A DNA stretch of 64,000 nucleotides from Gonapodya sp. JEL0774. Its lineage: Eukaryota > Monoblepharomycota > Monoblepharidomycetes > Monoblepharidales > Gonapodyaceae. Shown here piece by piece: positions 23,551 through 38,779 of the stretch (positions are counted from its first letter, which is position 1; the number at the start of each line of letters is the position of its first letter). The notes beneath the pieces were generated by a model. That model was not told where the DNA came from. It made no database searches and worked only from the letters and a program-made list of their open reading frames with translations. Made by a program: the position numbers and the translations under genes. The stretch lies in contig JADIIX010000004.1 of assembly GCA_027604505.1 (NCBI GenBank), positions 124,001 through 188,000 of the forward strand, in the 5' to 3' direction.

Positions 23551-24840
23551 CTACAATTTCGCTGTTCCTGCTGCTCTTGGGAGCATGCTCCATTTGTCTC
23601 CCAGCTCCGACTCCATTCTACATTTAACCTCCTTCCCAAGCACCGTCCTAGACTGCCTCTGAAAGCAAATGAGAGTTCCGTCCGGCGCCCAAATGGTTGA
23701 ATCCCAAAACTCGGTGTGGCCCGCCTCGTCAACGGGGGTAGAAGAGCTTGCACCAGGGAGTGTATCCGCTGGGACATCTCCAGCCGGTCTACTGGATATG
23801 TAGAAGAGGAAGGTCGTGTCCGGGGGAAAGGGTTTATAAAAGTGCACAGTGAGGGAGGAAGTGACCGAAGGGATTGATGGCCCTACATCCATTCGAAGAA
23901 CGGACGAAATGGGAACGTTGTCGCAGAAGAATGCAGCGGACTTAAATGGGTGGAGGATCCAATGTTGAGATCCAGTTGAAGAGATTGTGGAGTTTTCATG
24001 TCAGATTCAGGTACCACGTGTTTCACTCCGCTACAGGGCGCTCACCAGCACGTCCATGGGGCGGTCATCCCTATGTGCCAAAATGTAAGGCATGCTGTCC
24101 AAAGTTTCCCAGTTTTCTGTTCTCACGGCTTTAACACCAGCCTGCACCTTGGCCTTTGAGTGCGCAACCGCTTCCTTGGAGTGCAACACTTTGACATACC
24201 GATACCTTCGGTTCAAGTCTGGCTGTCGTGGTAATCCACTAACCCTCGCTACCAAGTCTTCGACACCGTCCTCCGGCCTTTTGAGGGAAGGTGTAGTGGC
24301 AAGCATTTTTGAAAGGTGGAAGCGTTCCGACACGTGGTGGCCAATAGCTTTCGATGGTTTGGAGGGCGCAATTGTGCCACACAGGGACTGCGAGAGTACG
24401 GAAGGCCGGGTTGGCGTTTTTGTTGGCGTTAAGGAGGCTCGAACGAAGGCAAGCCTGCGGGTACTCCGAACAACATCCACAAGAATTTCTTCGTAGCGAC
24501 AACATACGACGGCATCAAGACATGCAAGCATGAGAAAATTAAAACCAATCCTAATTACAAGGCAGTTTCACTCACCGACTTCGTCCCCTCCAACCACCCC
24601 GGAAACCACATCAACCGTAAGAGACAGAATATGTGGGTAGCCTTGACCGTTGACGACTTGAAGGATTGCTTTAGCCATCACTGCTGTGAGATAGCCCCCG
24701 TACGTGAAAGCACCGCCAACGCCAGCAAACGCCATTTCCTTCGGAGCGATGATTCGGAACACGGATTTGGAGGGATCGGTGCTGGGCGATGGAACCGGCG
24801 TGAGAACCAACAAAGAGTCGAACGAAGGAGTCGATTGCAT
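23551..24840 (-). CDS. acyl-CoA thioesterase-like protein (double hotdog, 4HBT_3 type)
   Basis: Three exons, 24840-24576, 24488-24046 and 23940-23551, encode 365 aa with consistent phases. The first hotdog half begins AFAGVGGAFTYGGYLTAVMA, which fits the YGGYL helix start of thioesterase-like proteins, and continues VEILVDVVRSTRRLAFVRASL, the paired strand with a conserved Arg. The second half includes SAAFFCDNVP, SLTVHFYKPFPP, FWDSTIWAPDGTLICFQRQS and TVLG. Proteins of this kind hydrolyse acyl-CoA thioesters or have an unknown related substrate. It lacks an obvious signal peptide. It shares a short divergent promoter region (178 bases) with kinesin-2. The family call is based on motif layout only. 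Confidence 0.65.
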
Positions 24841-25018
24841 GGTGATGATTTGTTTCCTGAATATCTGAACGTCTCTGAAGTGGAGGTAACAGGAGCGCGA
24901 ATAGGTTAACTCAAATATACCAACGGATAATCCCTGTGGTTCCGATATTTGCACCCCGACCGCGGACATGTCAAACCGCTGCCCCACACCTTTTGGCCTT
25001 GATCCGACCCATCCTGCC

Positions 25019-27405
25019 ATGTCATCCGAAAGCGTCCGCGTGTGCGTACGATGTCGACCATTCTCTCAAAGAGAACTTGCAGACGGCCATTCAAACATCG
25101 CGTCATTGGATGGGAACGCCGCTTCTGTGACAATCAGAGACCCGACAGCTCGCACAAGTGACGACATGGGAAAGAAGACATTCACGTTTGATGCCGTGTT
25201 TGGCGAGGACTCACAGCAAATGAGCGTGTACAATGCTACGGCGAGGCCGATTGTGGACTCTGTGCTTGACGGGTACAACGGAACTGTGTTTGCGTACGGA
25301 CAGGTGAGACACACATGAGAATTTATTTTCTGAGAGCTGAATCTTGGGACAGCAGCTCTGTGCCCCTGGACACAACTGTGTCATTCTGATGTTCTTGGTG
25401 ATACACTCACTCCCCAGACTGGTACTGGCAAAACCTTCTCGATGGAGGGTGTTCGAACCACACCGCATCTTCGAGGCATCATTCCTAACGCTTTTGAGCA
25501 TATCTTTGCCCATATCACCTCCGCACCACCATCCACCAGGTATCTGGTCCGTGCCTCCGCTCTGGAGATTTACAATGAGGACATCCGTGACCTACTCAAC
25601 CCCAAAGCCGGAGCAGGGAAACTCGAAATCAAGGAACACTCGGACACTGGTGTGTACGTCCGGGACCTTTCCACATTTGTCGTCAAGGACGTAAATGAAA
25701 TCGACAAGCTCCTCAACATTGCCAACAAGAACCGGTCTGTCGGAGCAACCGCCATGAATGAGCGCTCGTCCCGTTCCCACTCCATTTTCTCCGTCACAGT
25801 GGAGCGCTCCGACGTCGAACAGGATGGCTCTGAACACATTCGTGTCGGAAAACTTCACCTGGTTGATCTCGCGGGGTCGGAGCGACAGTCGAAAACCCAA
25901 GCCTCGGGCGATCGGCTCAAGGAAGCTACAAAGATCAACCTTTCTCTTTCGGCCCTGGGAAATGTCATTTCGTCGCTTGTAGACGGAAAATCTTCTCATG
26001 TGCCTTATCGTGACTCGAAGCTCACCCGGTTGCTGCAGGACAGCTTGGGTGGATCGGCCAAGACGGTCATGTTGGCCACCATGAGCCCTGCGTCCTACAA
26101 CTACGAGGAGACCATAAGTACGCTGAGATATGCTAATCGCGCAAAGAACATCAAGAACAAACCAAAGATCAATGAAGATCCAAAGGTGAGCTTTTCTACC
26201 CGGTTCTCCCTCCCCACGAAAGCACATGATTCCAAGCATTTTCCCACGACTGGCGCCGATACTTTCCAACAAAGGACGCTATGCTCCGCCAATTCCAAGA
26301 GGAAATCCTCAAGCTCAAACAGCAACTCGAGGCCATCGGACCCGATTGTGCCCAGGAGCCTCGCATCATTGAAGAGGTGGTGGAGCAGGTGGTGGAAGAG
26401 TCGGATTCCGATCCTGGGGAAGGAGCCGAGGACGGTGATAAAATGAATGCAAAACAACAGACCATGCGGTCTGCAACTCAGAAACGCAAGTCGCGACCGT
26501 CTGCGGCAAAGCCTAAAAGTTCGTCGGGAACAACAGACCCGGTCATCGCCTCCGCAATCGACACGGAGCGGACACAAAAGAGTCAGCTCGAGCAACAGCT
26601 CGCTCTCCTTCAATCCAAACTCCTCCGTGGCGGCGTGTCTATTCTAGACACTTCCCGGGTGCAAGCTCAACAAATCGCTGTTCAGGAGGCGGAGATGGAG
26701 AAACGACGGGAAAGACAAAGAGAGCTGGAGCGGAAGGTGATGGACAGAGAACGGGACGTGATGCGCGTAGAAGAGGAGTATGCGAGCCTTCAGGAGGAGC
26801 GGGACGCCAAGACCAAAAAAATTGCCGCTTTGTGGAAAGTGCTGCAGGATTTGAGGGGCCAGACAAGAGATCGAAGGGAACAGTGGGCACGCGAGCGAGA
26901 TGAGCTGGAGGAGCAAGTGAGGCAGTTGCGGAGAGAGAACGCGCTGAGGGACTTAGTCCTCGACATGTGTGTGGACAGTTCTGACCTCGACGCTGTTCGG
27001 AGCGCGGCAGCGTGGGACGAAGAGCGAGGCGGGTGGCGTATTCGTGGGCAAAAGTTTTCGGGGAATAATTTGCGGGGCAATACTTTGGGCTTTGGCGTTG
27101 GAGGTGGGGGTTTGGTGGGGTCGAACCACCTCGTGGACGACGTCGAAGTGTGGGATCCTGCATGCGTGTTCAAGGATGTGTACCTCACGTACGAGTCACT
27201 AGAGAGAGAAAATGTGTCACCGGCTGCGAGATCCGCTTCACGATCTTCAGGTGCTAGTGGATCGGGGAGTAGAAAAGTGTCCTTCTCGGGTAGTGAAGGG
27301 AGGAAGAGCTCGTTCGGAAAACCAAAGAACTCATCGACAAACGAACCAGCAGTTGAAGTACCAAAAGCGAGGGGTTTAGTGGAGACAAAGAGACATTATG
27401 CATAG
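25019..27405 (+). CDS. kinesin-2 motor subunit (KIF3/FLA10 type)
   Basis: Three exons, 25019-25303, 25418-26185 and 26275-27405, encode 727 aa. The motor domain (about 1-345) has [10 protein letters not shown], the P-loop GQTGTGKT formed across the first splice junction, switch I NERSSRSH and switch [11 protein letters not shown], and [19 protein letters not shown]. The neck [20 protein letters not shown] is the hallmark of kinesin-2. A charged break ([20 protein letters not shown]), a long coiled coil (about 440-580) and a Ser-rich globular tail follow. Kinesin-2 is the anterograde intraflagellar-transport motor, normally as a heterotrimer with a second motor and KAP. Presence of an intact gene implies that the organism makes a flagellum. 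Length matches KIF3 subunits. Confidence 0.94.
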
Positions 27406-27457
27406 AACTACTGGCATCACAGGACATCATGTACATTCGATTTGAGAGCGGACCTCA

Positions 27458-28620
27458 TTACAGTCTCTCAAACAAACCACGCTGCATAAAATCAAGAACA
27501 GATACCATATGAGCGAGACGTGCGTCCGCAAGGTATCCTTCTTTTTCAAGCTCTGTTCCGGAATAAGTCGTTTCTGTTGTTTAGTCACGGTAGCGCTCTC
27601 CTTACCGCCCATAGCCAAACCCACCTTTCACTTTTGTCGCTAAGTCTTTGAGAGCGACTTCCATAGTCTCGATCGCCTCTCCGTCTTCGAGCTCTGGATG
27701 AGGACTGCTGTTGCGAGGGTCATCAAGATCTACCTGTCATGCGAAGATGCGCGCGAACGAGTGAACGCAAAGAATAATGCATCTCGGATTTCAAGTAGTG
27801 TATCACCTCCACAACTACGAGCTTCATATTGGCATCTTGATAGGGTAAAGGAAGGGGACTTTAGCACAATGCCCGTGGCACTCCAAACGCAGCAGTTATG
27901 GCACGCACTGGACATTCCCGGATCACTGAACATTACTGAAGAACTTTCGATGGCCTTCCCATGGTATCCGCACTCCTCCTTTGTGTGTTTTTGTTGAGTG
28001 TTGTCAAGTCAGCAGAATGATGCAGCGAACACTTATTACCAACCTTCAACTCTCGCACAGCCGCTTGTTCTGGGCTTTCATTTGCATCAACTAGTCCGGC
28101 AGGAAGCTCAATACAGAACCCGGATATCGGGGGCCGATACTAGAACACGGCATTTGGTTCTGAACGTTTGTCGCACAGGCATGAGCAAGGACGTACTTGC
28201 GTCACCAAAACTGTCTTTGTAGGATGACCCTTCGACTTGAGAAGAGCAAGAATGTCCACAGCTGGAACGAAATAGTTGGAATTCTCGGTTGGCATTGATG
28301 AAACTGTGGTGTTGTGTTCTCACCATCAACTTCACCCTTCCGTGTTGTCCTCTCTGCCGTTTCCCAAAGCTGATCGAACGCAACTTTCAGTAAGTTTCCG
28401 ACATCGGAAGTGGCTTCGGAGCGATTGAGGTTACCCACACGGTCCTTCCCAGTCTGGTCCTTCCAAGTCAGCTGATGATATCCAAATTAATTGCTTCAAT
28501 TCGTGTACAGCAGTAGCAGACGGAAGGAATACTGTTACCTTGTGAAGTTTGACCCATCTAGCGTCCTTTGCTTCCAAAATCTAGCAGGTTCAATTTGTGA
28601 TGAGACAGTACGGCATCCAT
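27458..28620 (-). CDS. Nudix hydrolase, ADP-ribose pyrophosphatase (NUDT5/YSA1 family)
   Basis: Exons 28580-28539, 28471-28439, 28369-28324, 28261-28197, 28139-28044, 27978-27868, 27733-27625 and 27537-27458 join in frame. With a proposed start at 28620 the product is 196 aa. Key parts are [38 protein letters not shown] and the full Nudix box [23 protein letters not shown], which fits Gx5Ex7REUxEExGU and is interrupted by an intron after REL-K. Then FSDPGMSS, a hallmark loop of ADP-ribose pyrophosphatases, and the end [18 protein letters not shown]. It should hydrolyse ADP-ribose to AMP and ribose-5-phosphate. The first exon is uncertain: ATG-GAT-GCC at 28620-28612 would leave an intron of only 31 bases. 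The 3' end lies 52 bases from the convergent kinesin gene. Confidence 0.88.
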
Positions 28621-28992
28621 TGTGATGAGAACATCACAGAATAATCACAATATGTCTATCTTTTCATAGATGCAAATCTATATGGCAGAACGGCATTCAT
28701 GAAAATCACCTCCTTCTTCACGATTTTGGGCAGTCCGGTGGCCGAGTTGGGTCCATCGTGAAACCGCTTCCGCTCCATTTTCGTGGGCCGAGTCAGTTTC
28801 AAATAGTGCTTCCAGTGTCGACTTAGAAGCGTCGCTCGATTGGTGATCGCAGCCGCAATTGTGAAGACAGTATGTTAGGACTGAGGGCAGAATCAGGTAT
28901 GGAACAACGGCCGATTCTGCCCTCAATCCACAGATCCGAAGAATTCAGATTTTACATGTACTATACAAAATGGAGGGATGTACAAAGTCTAA
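28621..28992. other. intergenic, Nudix 5' side to eIF3e 3' end
   Basis: About 370 bases. It may contain an unrecognised first exon of the Nudix gene. A minus frame at 28678-28926 shows no family signal. Confidence 0.35.
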
Positions 28993-31245
28993 TTATTCAT
29001 CAGCTAACCCTCGCTCCATCGCACGCTTATCCACGGCGTTGAGCAACACAGACGATCGAAAAGACAGTGCTTTTGTTCGTTCAATGATTTGCTGATATAC
29101 TGAGCTTTGAGGTGCGCCCATGATAACCGTGTTCTACTTGGCAAATGCAGACATAAGCTGGCATTTATCAGCATTAGTCAGAAGAATCTCACCGTTTCTG
29201 CGTCCACCTTCCCATCCAAACGAGCGTTCCTAATGAGGTTTACCATCCACTTTTCACCCGTTTCCTTTTCCAGTCCAAGTAGGCGGGAAATTTTACCAAG
29301 ATCAATTCGCCCGTGGATTCGAGCGTAAGTCTCGAAGATAAAGAGGCGGGCGGTTTCCACGAAGTCATCCCGTGTTGCCACCAGGAAGAAATCATTGAAA
29401 AGGACCTGCTCAAACAAATCAAGAGTTACAGCTGCCCACCCATGGCATGGGAACATGACTCACTTCCTCGCACTCCTTCAATCGCTTTTGCGCAGCCTGG
29501 AAGTCGTACTTCACGTACAATGCCTCAACAAACTCTGTCACGGGGTCGGAATACCTGCCCGCTGCATGCTCTTCTCGGATGACTCGCACGAGATCCTTCA
29601 GAGACGCTCGGCGTTTCTTGTTGGTAACAACAGCGGTGGCGAGGTATCTCAGGATATGTGGGGAGGTAGTTTGAATGGTATTGATATATCTAGATCAAGG
29701 CAAAAATGTGACAAAGGCGAAGCATATACTGCTCGCAACAAGGAAACTGACTGGGGCAGGAAAAACATGTCAATGATACCATCTCGACCTTTTGGGTGGT
29801 TAAAGAACACAAAAAGCGACCAGTGCAGCAACCACGTTCGTTGCTGCAGCTGATGGAGGTGGCTAGCGGTGGTCTTGTGCGGGTACATTGTGATTTGGAT
29901 ATTGGTTTCGCGAAGTTTCACTGAAGACCGTGGGAGCTCTTACCCGACCGTCAATCATTTCACGTAATCGCACTAAATCTTCGAGTGCGGTCTCCCAGTT
30001 CTGTGTGAGGATTTCCGCGGCGAGCTTTCCCCACAAAGCCGATAAATTTTGGTCATAGTCTGTCGACTGCATGAAAGCAATCATAATTAGTACCTATTCA
30101 GATCATCAAGTCTCACATGCTCTGTGAGATAATTGAAACAATTCACCAGAATTCGGAAGTGATACAGCATCTCAGCGGCACCGGAATAATTGCCACACGC
30201 GTATTGGAAGCGAGCGTAGTCGTAAAGCCGGTCCAGCATTGAAGCACGAAACTAGCGAAGAGTGGAAGCTGCCGTCAAATGTGAGGAATCTTGTAACGAG
30301 ACTGGTATACTCACACCAAACCGTTCCTCTAATAATCGCTGATTCTGCAGTTTGTCGTTTTTCATCTCTCGAATCACGTCTGGGTTGCTCAAAATTTCCA
30401 TTACTTCGCGCGTGGTGTCTCGTAAGTCCTCGAGGTCAGTCAAAACATTCTGTCGGAGGGATTCGAAACCTGACGGGCATGGATCATACAGTCAATAGCA
30501 GTGGAAATCGTGGAAAAGCAAGCAGTCCACCGATAGAAACAACACAATGCTGGAAAACAGTTTGGTACCACTGAGTATCCAATTTCACGAAATGACACAG
30601 TCTGTTTGTTTCAGAACCACAACATCATTGCAGTGAATGTCGTTTCGCGGCACAACCCCTCCACCATCGTGGGTATTGTTAGAGAGGATGTTTTAAGAAA
30701 CGTGAGGTTGATCTTGCAAGCTCGATGTGTAGAAAGACTACCTCAAGAGCCCAACATCTGGGACCGGGTAGGGGTAAGCGTGCGCTTAAGTGGTTCCAAA
30801 CGTGCATAGTGTCGCCACAATACATCTTGATGAACGTTCAACCGTACCGCACGGGTTTGTACAGTCATTCCTCGAACTGCACTCCCAGGCGGAAGATATC
30901 CCAACACACCTATACGCACCAGGCATGTTGACTCCGTCTTTCAGCTGCTTGTGGACATCATTCGCGAAGTCAATCATTTTCGTGTCCTGAAGTAGTCCAT
31001 ACTTTGCTTCCAGCAGTTGTGCTTCGGGGTACAGCTGGGTTGGAGGAGGGAAAATCCAAGAATATGATTTCAGAGAAGTTCCTGGGCCTCATCCCAAAAT
31101 CAGTTCCGCTCTCCTCGAGATTTCAGAGGAAACACACGTTGTGATGGGCAAGGAACTCGAGCAACGGAAGAACCATGTGGGGGTCGAGGTTTGGAATCAG
31201 ACGAGGCGTCAGATCATGCCCCTGGGCATTTGATGCGACAGCCAT
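28993..31245 (-). CDS. EIF3E: eukaryotic translation initiation factor 3 subunit E
   Basis: Nine exons, 31245-31138, 31034-30920, 30469-30315, 30251-30147, 30066-29944, 29873-29752, 29689-29464, 29405-29193 and 29133-28993, encode 435 aa with all phases matching. This is the Int-6 subunit of the eIF3 complex that prepares the 40S ribosome for scanning. Recognised blocks are [88 protein letters not shown] and [16 protein letters not shown]. The C-terminal PCI domain contains [11 protein letters not shown] and [16 protein letters not shown], and the tail has [14 protein letters not shown]. Intron 2 is the longest (450 bases). The length is close to the usual 445. Confidence 0.95.
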
Positions 31246-31559
31246 CGCAAGAGCAGGATAACGAGAGCGAGTGGACAATGGTGAGAGGGGATTGAGTACC
31301 AGTGATTTTTTTCAAACACATTGTGCCGAGATTTTTGTACTATGTATCATTTCACTGCCTCAGGAAATCATTTGGCAGAGCAGGGAACGTTATCATTGAT
31401 TAACTAATTTTCGTGACTTGAGAAAACGTCTTCACTGATTGGTTTTGCTTTGTTAGGGTGGAACAAGCTATCGATATTACTACACATGATACTTCAAAAC
31501 ATTTTAAGCTTTCCAGTAAATCTTTCTCGAATAATAAGAACGCGGCAGTGAGATTGTCC
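31246..31559. other. intergenic, eIF3e promoter side
   Basis: About 314 AT-rich bases between eIF3e and the 3' end of kinase copy A. No gene is seen; likely the eIF3e promoter plus the kinase terminator region. Confidence 0.35.
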
Positions 31560-34340
31560 TCATTTTGGGACCTCTGCATCTCCAACTGTGAGGGTTTCTT
31601 CGGACCCCGCACTGCTGGACGTTAAATACTCTTCCGGAACTGCTCGACTACCAGCGCGACCTCGCGTGAGAGCCCGCACAACCGATGCAAGAACAATTTT
31701 ATCGTTCTCCGTGGTGATGGTGTCGTCTTCTGATAAAGGAATTGTGTAGTTCGGAGGACTTGACGGCTCAGTGGGAGAATATCCGATACTGTTGTTCGAG
31801 TCGAAAGATCGCCGTGCGTCTGGTTCTCTATCTTCCTTTGTCACCGCTACAGCCAGAACCGGACGTGACTCTTTCTCAGGAGAAAGTTCCAGTGATGGTG
31901 TTGCAGCTGCATCCGCATTTGCCTTCATACGAGCAACCTATTGTGTACAGTGGTTAGGTGAAAACAATTAATTTCCTAACTCCGATCAACTTAGGCTTGA
32001 AGCTTATCGAGGCTCACCTGCATCTTGCCAACGACTTTGGCCATGGTGAGGAACCTCTTTCGTGGTGATCCTGTCAGCGAGCCAGGAGCGTCACCATCTG
32101 CAAGAAGATTTGGAAGAGTGCGAATGTCCGACTCGATGGGGAGGTGCTGGCTATCAGCTTCCGCGGAGAGACGCAGAATTCCAACCTGACGAATGGAGTT
32201 CCTGTCAATAGAGAACGGATTCACCACATCCTCATCGTCCTCCGGTATCTCCGGTTGCGCAAAGAGAGCTGCATCTTCCTCATCATTCTCATCGAAAGAC
32301 AGGCGTGGGGCGGGCTCTGCTGCCTCACTTGCCCCAGGAACTGGAGGAGCTGGGTTGGACGAGGAGTGGGAAGCCATTTGGGTCTTCTTGCGAGTCATTC
32401 TCTCGTGCCGAGACATTTGAAGTTTGCGAGTCATCTGCACAGTTTTGCGGCGATGAACAGCTGGGGTCTCAGGGATCTCGTCCTTGTAATCTGCGGTTAG
32501 TGCCCAGTCAGGGTTTGTCTTTCGGTGCGCATCAATGTTCAGATCACGAAGATACTGCAGGTAACCCGGTGGTGTGTACTTGACAAGCCATGGGTGTTTG
32601 AGGAGCTCGTGCGCTCTCGGGCGGCTGTCCGGGTTTGTCGTCATTGCAGCAGACACGAACTGTTTGGCGAGATCCGAGATGTTGTTCCAGTACGGTGCGT
32701 CAAACTCATATTCACCCCGAATGACACGTTCACAGAGGCTGGCAATGTCTGTTGTGTCCCCAAACGGAAGATAACCGCAAAGGAGCACATCTGCAGATGA
32801 ATGATGAATTAGAGGCGTCCCCCAGCACTTTCCGACGTAAGAGCACAGTGCACTCACAGGAGACAACACCGAGAGAAAACACGTCCACTTTCATGCCATA
32901 TGGAACCTTGCGGAGGATTTCCGGAGCTGCGATGATGGTTAGACGCCTGCAGAAGCAAGTCAGAACACATTGTTTCTCGTACCTGTGTAACCAGGCGTTC
33001 CGCACACGGTCGTGAGCAGATTCGATCCATCAACAACTTTTGAGATACCGAAGTCGACAATGGTGAGAGGACTGTTGTTAGCCTTGGTTTTGAACAAGCT
33101 GTTCCAATATTATTGAGCCAAAAATGATCGAGAGGAAGACACAATGGTTACCGACATAAACGCAATAAGTGTGAGGACGTTTTGATCAAAAAAGAAATTC
33201 ACAACACCCATATCATTGGATACTGACAGATTTTCAGGTTTCAAGTCCCTGTGAGCTATCCCAATGTCGTGAAGGAAGGCAACAGCATTGGTGATCTAAC
33301 ACAGAAGAAGAAAGCCAACAGGACATACATAATGGCAAAATCATTCAGAGATGACATCTTCCTTCTTAAATTGACTGTGGACTGAATAAACTCACCGTGG
33401 CAACTGTGACCGCGGCGTCACGCTCATTGAAGTTCCCCATTTCCACAATCTTGTCGAAAAGTTCTCCACCAGTCGCTATAATAATGAGGAATGTGTTAGT
33501 CTTCCTCACTCTCACGATGGGGCCCAAACCGTCAAAACAGAACTATGGAATGTAGTCCCTCACCACTCAAAACAAGCGGTATGCTCTACTTCCAACGACC
33601 GCGACTCACCGAGTTCAAATATCATACAGTACGACACCGGCGTTTCGAAGAAATCGACCAGGCTAATACAATTTTCGTGAGCAATCAGGCGCAGAGCTGC
33701 GACCTCCTTATGGACCATATTTTCCGACTTGGTCTTCTTCAGGAACTTCTTCTGTACAACTTTGCAGGCAAGTTGTCGCTGTGTAGGGACGTGGGTGCAA
33801 AGCCGTACAATGCCATACGTTCCTTGACCTGAAACGAACCGAAGATTGAGATTAGGAATGAGACGCGTCCATAGAGTAGAAGGGGCGCGAACTCCATGTA
33901 TCTGATATCCGTGCGAGATTCGCGCGGTGATTTACCAATGTTGTTCGGAATATATGCTGAGACCATCACCCCAAAGCCGCCTCTTGACATTAAGTATCAG
34001 TGAGTTGATCCATTATCGAGATGAGAAATTGAGGCTTCTGATAGCTACAAATCTCGTGCTCGCACTTCAGAGTCTCATGACATTGGTGCGCGGACAAACA
34101 TTTTTTTGCCTCGAATGCGTTACCGTTCTCACGGCATCGCCCGGTTTAAGACTCACCAAGGGTTCTCCCCATCGTGTATTCACTCTCCTTCGAGACTGGC
34201 TTCGGTGTTTGCGGAATCGAGGTTGAACTCGAGTGTTGGGCATAACCACCTCCTTGTGGAAGGTCCCGGTAAGACTGCGAGGACGGCCCAACGGAAGGCC
34301 TGGCGTCCTTGGGATTAAAGACTTTCTTGAAAAAGTTCAT
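31560..34340 (-). CDS. CaMK-type serine/threonine kinase, copy A
   Basis: Eight exons, 34340-34157, 33828-33610, 33475-33396, 33295-33228, 33098-32983, 32926-32858, 32790-32018 and 31937-31560, encode 628 aa. The kinase domain (about 60-330) has an intact glycine loop LGQGTYGIV, the VAVK-type Lys in LACKVV, catalytic [23 protein letters not shown] and the HPWL end. Kinases of this layout belong to the calcium/calmodulin-dependent group. After the catalytic domain a block KYTPPGYLQYLRDLNIDAH and a TADYKDEIPETPAVHRRKT block follow, also found in copy B, then a long acidic, Ser-rich tail with VVRALTRGRAGS. I see no certain calmodulin-binding helix. It is a tandem paralog of the gene at 34721-37716. 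Confidence 0.88.
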
Positions 34341-34720
34341 ATCACTGGGAACCGGGAGCAAGAGTTGAAGATAAGAATTGAGGATTGAGGATCAGTGAAG
34401 AATGGAGTGAGAAAATCTGCAGGCCGTCAACGCGAGATTGCTGCCGAGGAGAGTCTGTTTACTGACAGGAATCTTGCAAGCTTGGGTGGTGGCACAACAA
34501 TCCTGCTGTTTATATGCCTTGGATGTTGACAAGTAAGAGGAGACGCCACAGTTCAATATATGCCGGAAGTCCCTTTTTTTCTTTGTGCGAATATATCTTC
34601 ACTTTGCAATACATACTTCCAAGTCATACATAAAACATGAACATATACTCTTCTCATTTTCACTCATTCGCATTTCTACTAAGGGTGGATGGGAATGCAT
34701 TGGTCATAATAGGAAATGAA
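34341..34720. other. intergenic between the two kinase genes
   Basis: 380 bases between the start of copy A and the stop of copy B. The sequence is AT-rich near 34560-34650 and has no gene signal. Confidence 0.35.
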
Positions 34721-37716
<2,996 letters not shown>

Positions 37717-38779
37717 TGGGCAGGATGGAGTGTTTGGGGAAAACACTTATGAATGAAGGGGGCCGGCGGCTGAGGACACAGTTGATTTTACGAGACTGTA
37801 CATATAGCCCTAGTATGAGAAGAATCAGTTGAGACATGGAGAAGCCATGGCATATATTATGGAAAATTGGGGTGATTTGGGTAAGCGATATGAGGGGATC
37901 AGGTAGTCGACTACTTGCAACCAAAAAACCCCGCAATGCTTGAGTGATATCCGGGAAAGATGGCACGACAGGAGTTTGCTCACAAGCAGTCTTTGGGATC
38001 CAGAATCGGGACGTAGAAAGCGAGATCTCAGTCTCTGGTCTTTCGAGATCACAGGGAGTTGGATGAGATGATGTCGACGTGCACAAGGATGTCATTCCGC
38101 TGTTCTAGCAGTAGAGTTGGGGAGTGTCAAAACGACGAAAACTCAGTGTTAGAATGCATGACTGGAGGTCGTTGGCAATCACTCAGAAGGCCAAGATCAG
38201 ACGACGATTAAGACGGACGGGAAGTGCACATACGCGAGCATTCAGAACAATGATTCGGTTCCACAGAGCTACCGGTAGATCATCATCGACAAGAGCCATA
38301 TAATCTGGCACTGCAGATTATACGATAGGGATGTTCAAAGGGATGTGTCCAGGTGTTTGCTGTTGCACCACCTTGTTTATGTACGACTTTGCTGCATAGA
38401 TTGATGTACTATGAGCAGCCGTGAATTCTCGTTTGCCACAGATTCTGCATATCATGATGATGAATCTCTGTGCAACGATTGTTTTCCTTTGAGTGACCAC
38501 TTATTATAGTTCCGGAGTGCGACCCAACCAACCACCAGTTCTCATCGTGCCCGACGGAGGGCGAGCAGCCGCCTTGTTGTAACGCGTGAATTGTATCAAG
38601 TAAATAAATTCATTTTAGCACCATCATCTCTGACAAACGCACTCAAGAGTATGCGGTTGGGGGGGTCCGTGGCCCGAGCACAGACGGAAAACACAAATAA
38701 TACATGACACAGACGCTCCCATCCCTCTCTCTGGCACACATACACATATCCATCCATCGAGTCAAGGGGGCCAAACAGA
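37717..38779. other. divergent intergenic region, kinase B / RPL6
   Basis: About 1.06 kb between divergent starts. I see no spliced gene, tRNA or snoRNA. The last 150 bases before RPL6 are C- and T-rich and are likely its promoter and 5' leader. Confidence 0.4.
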
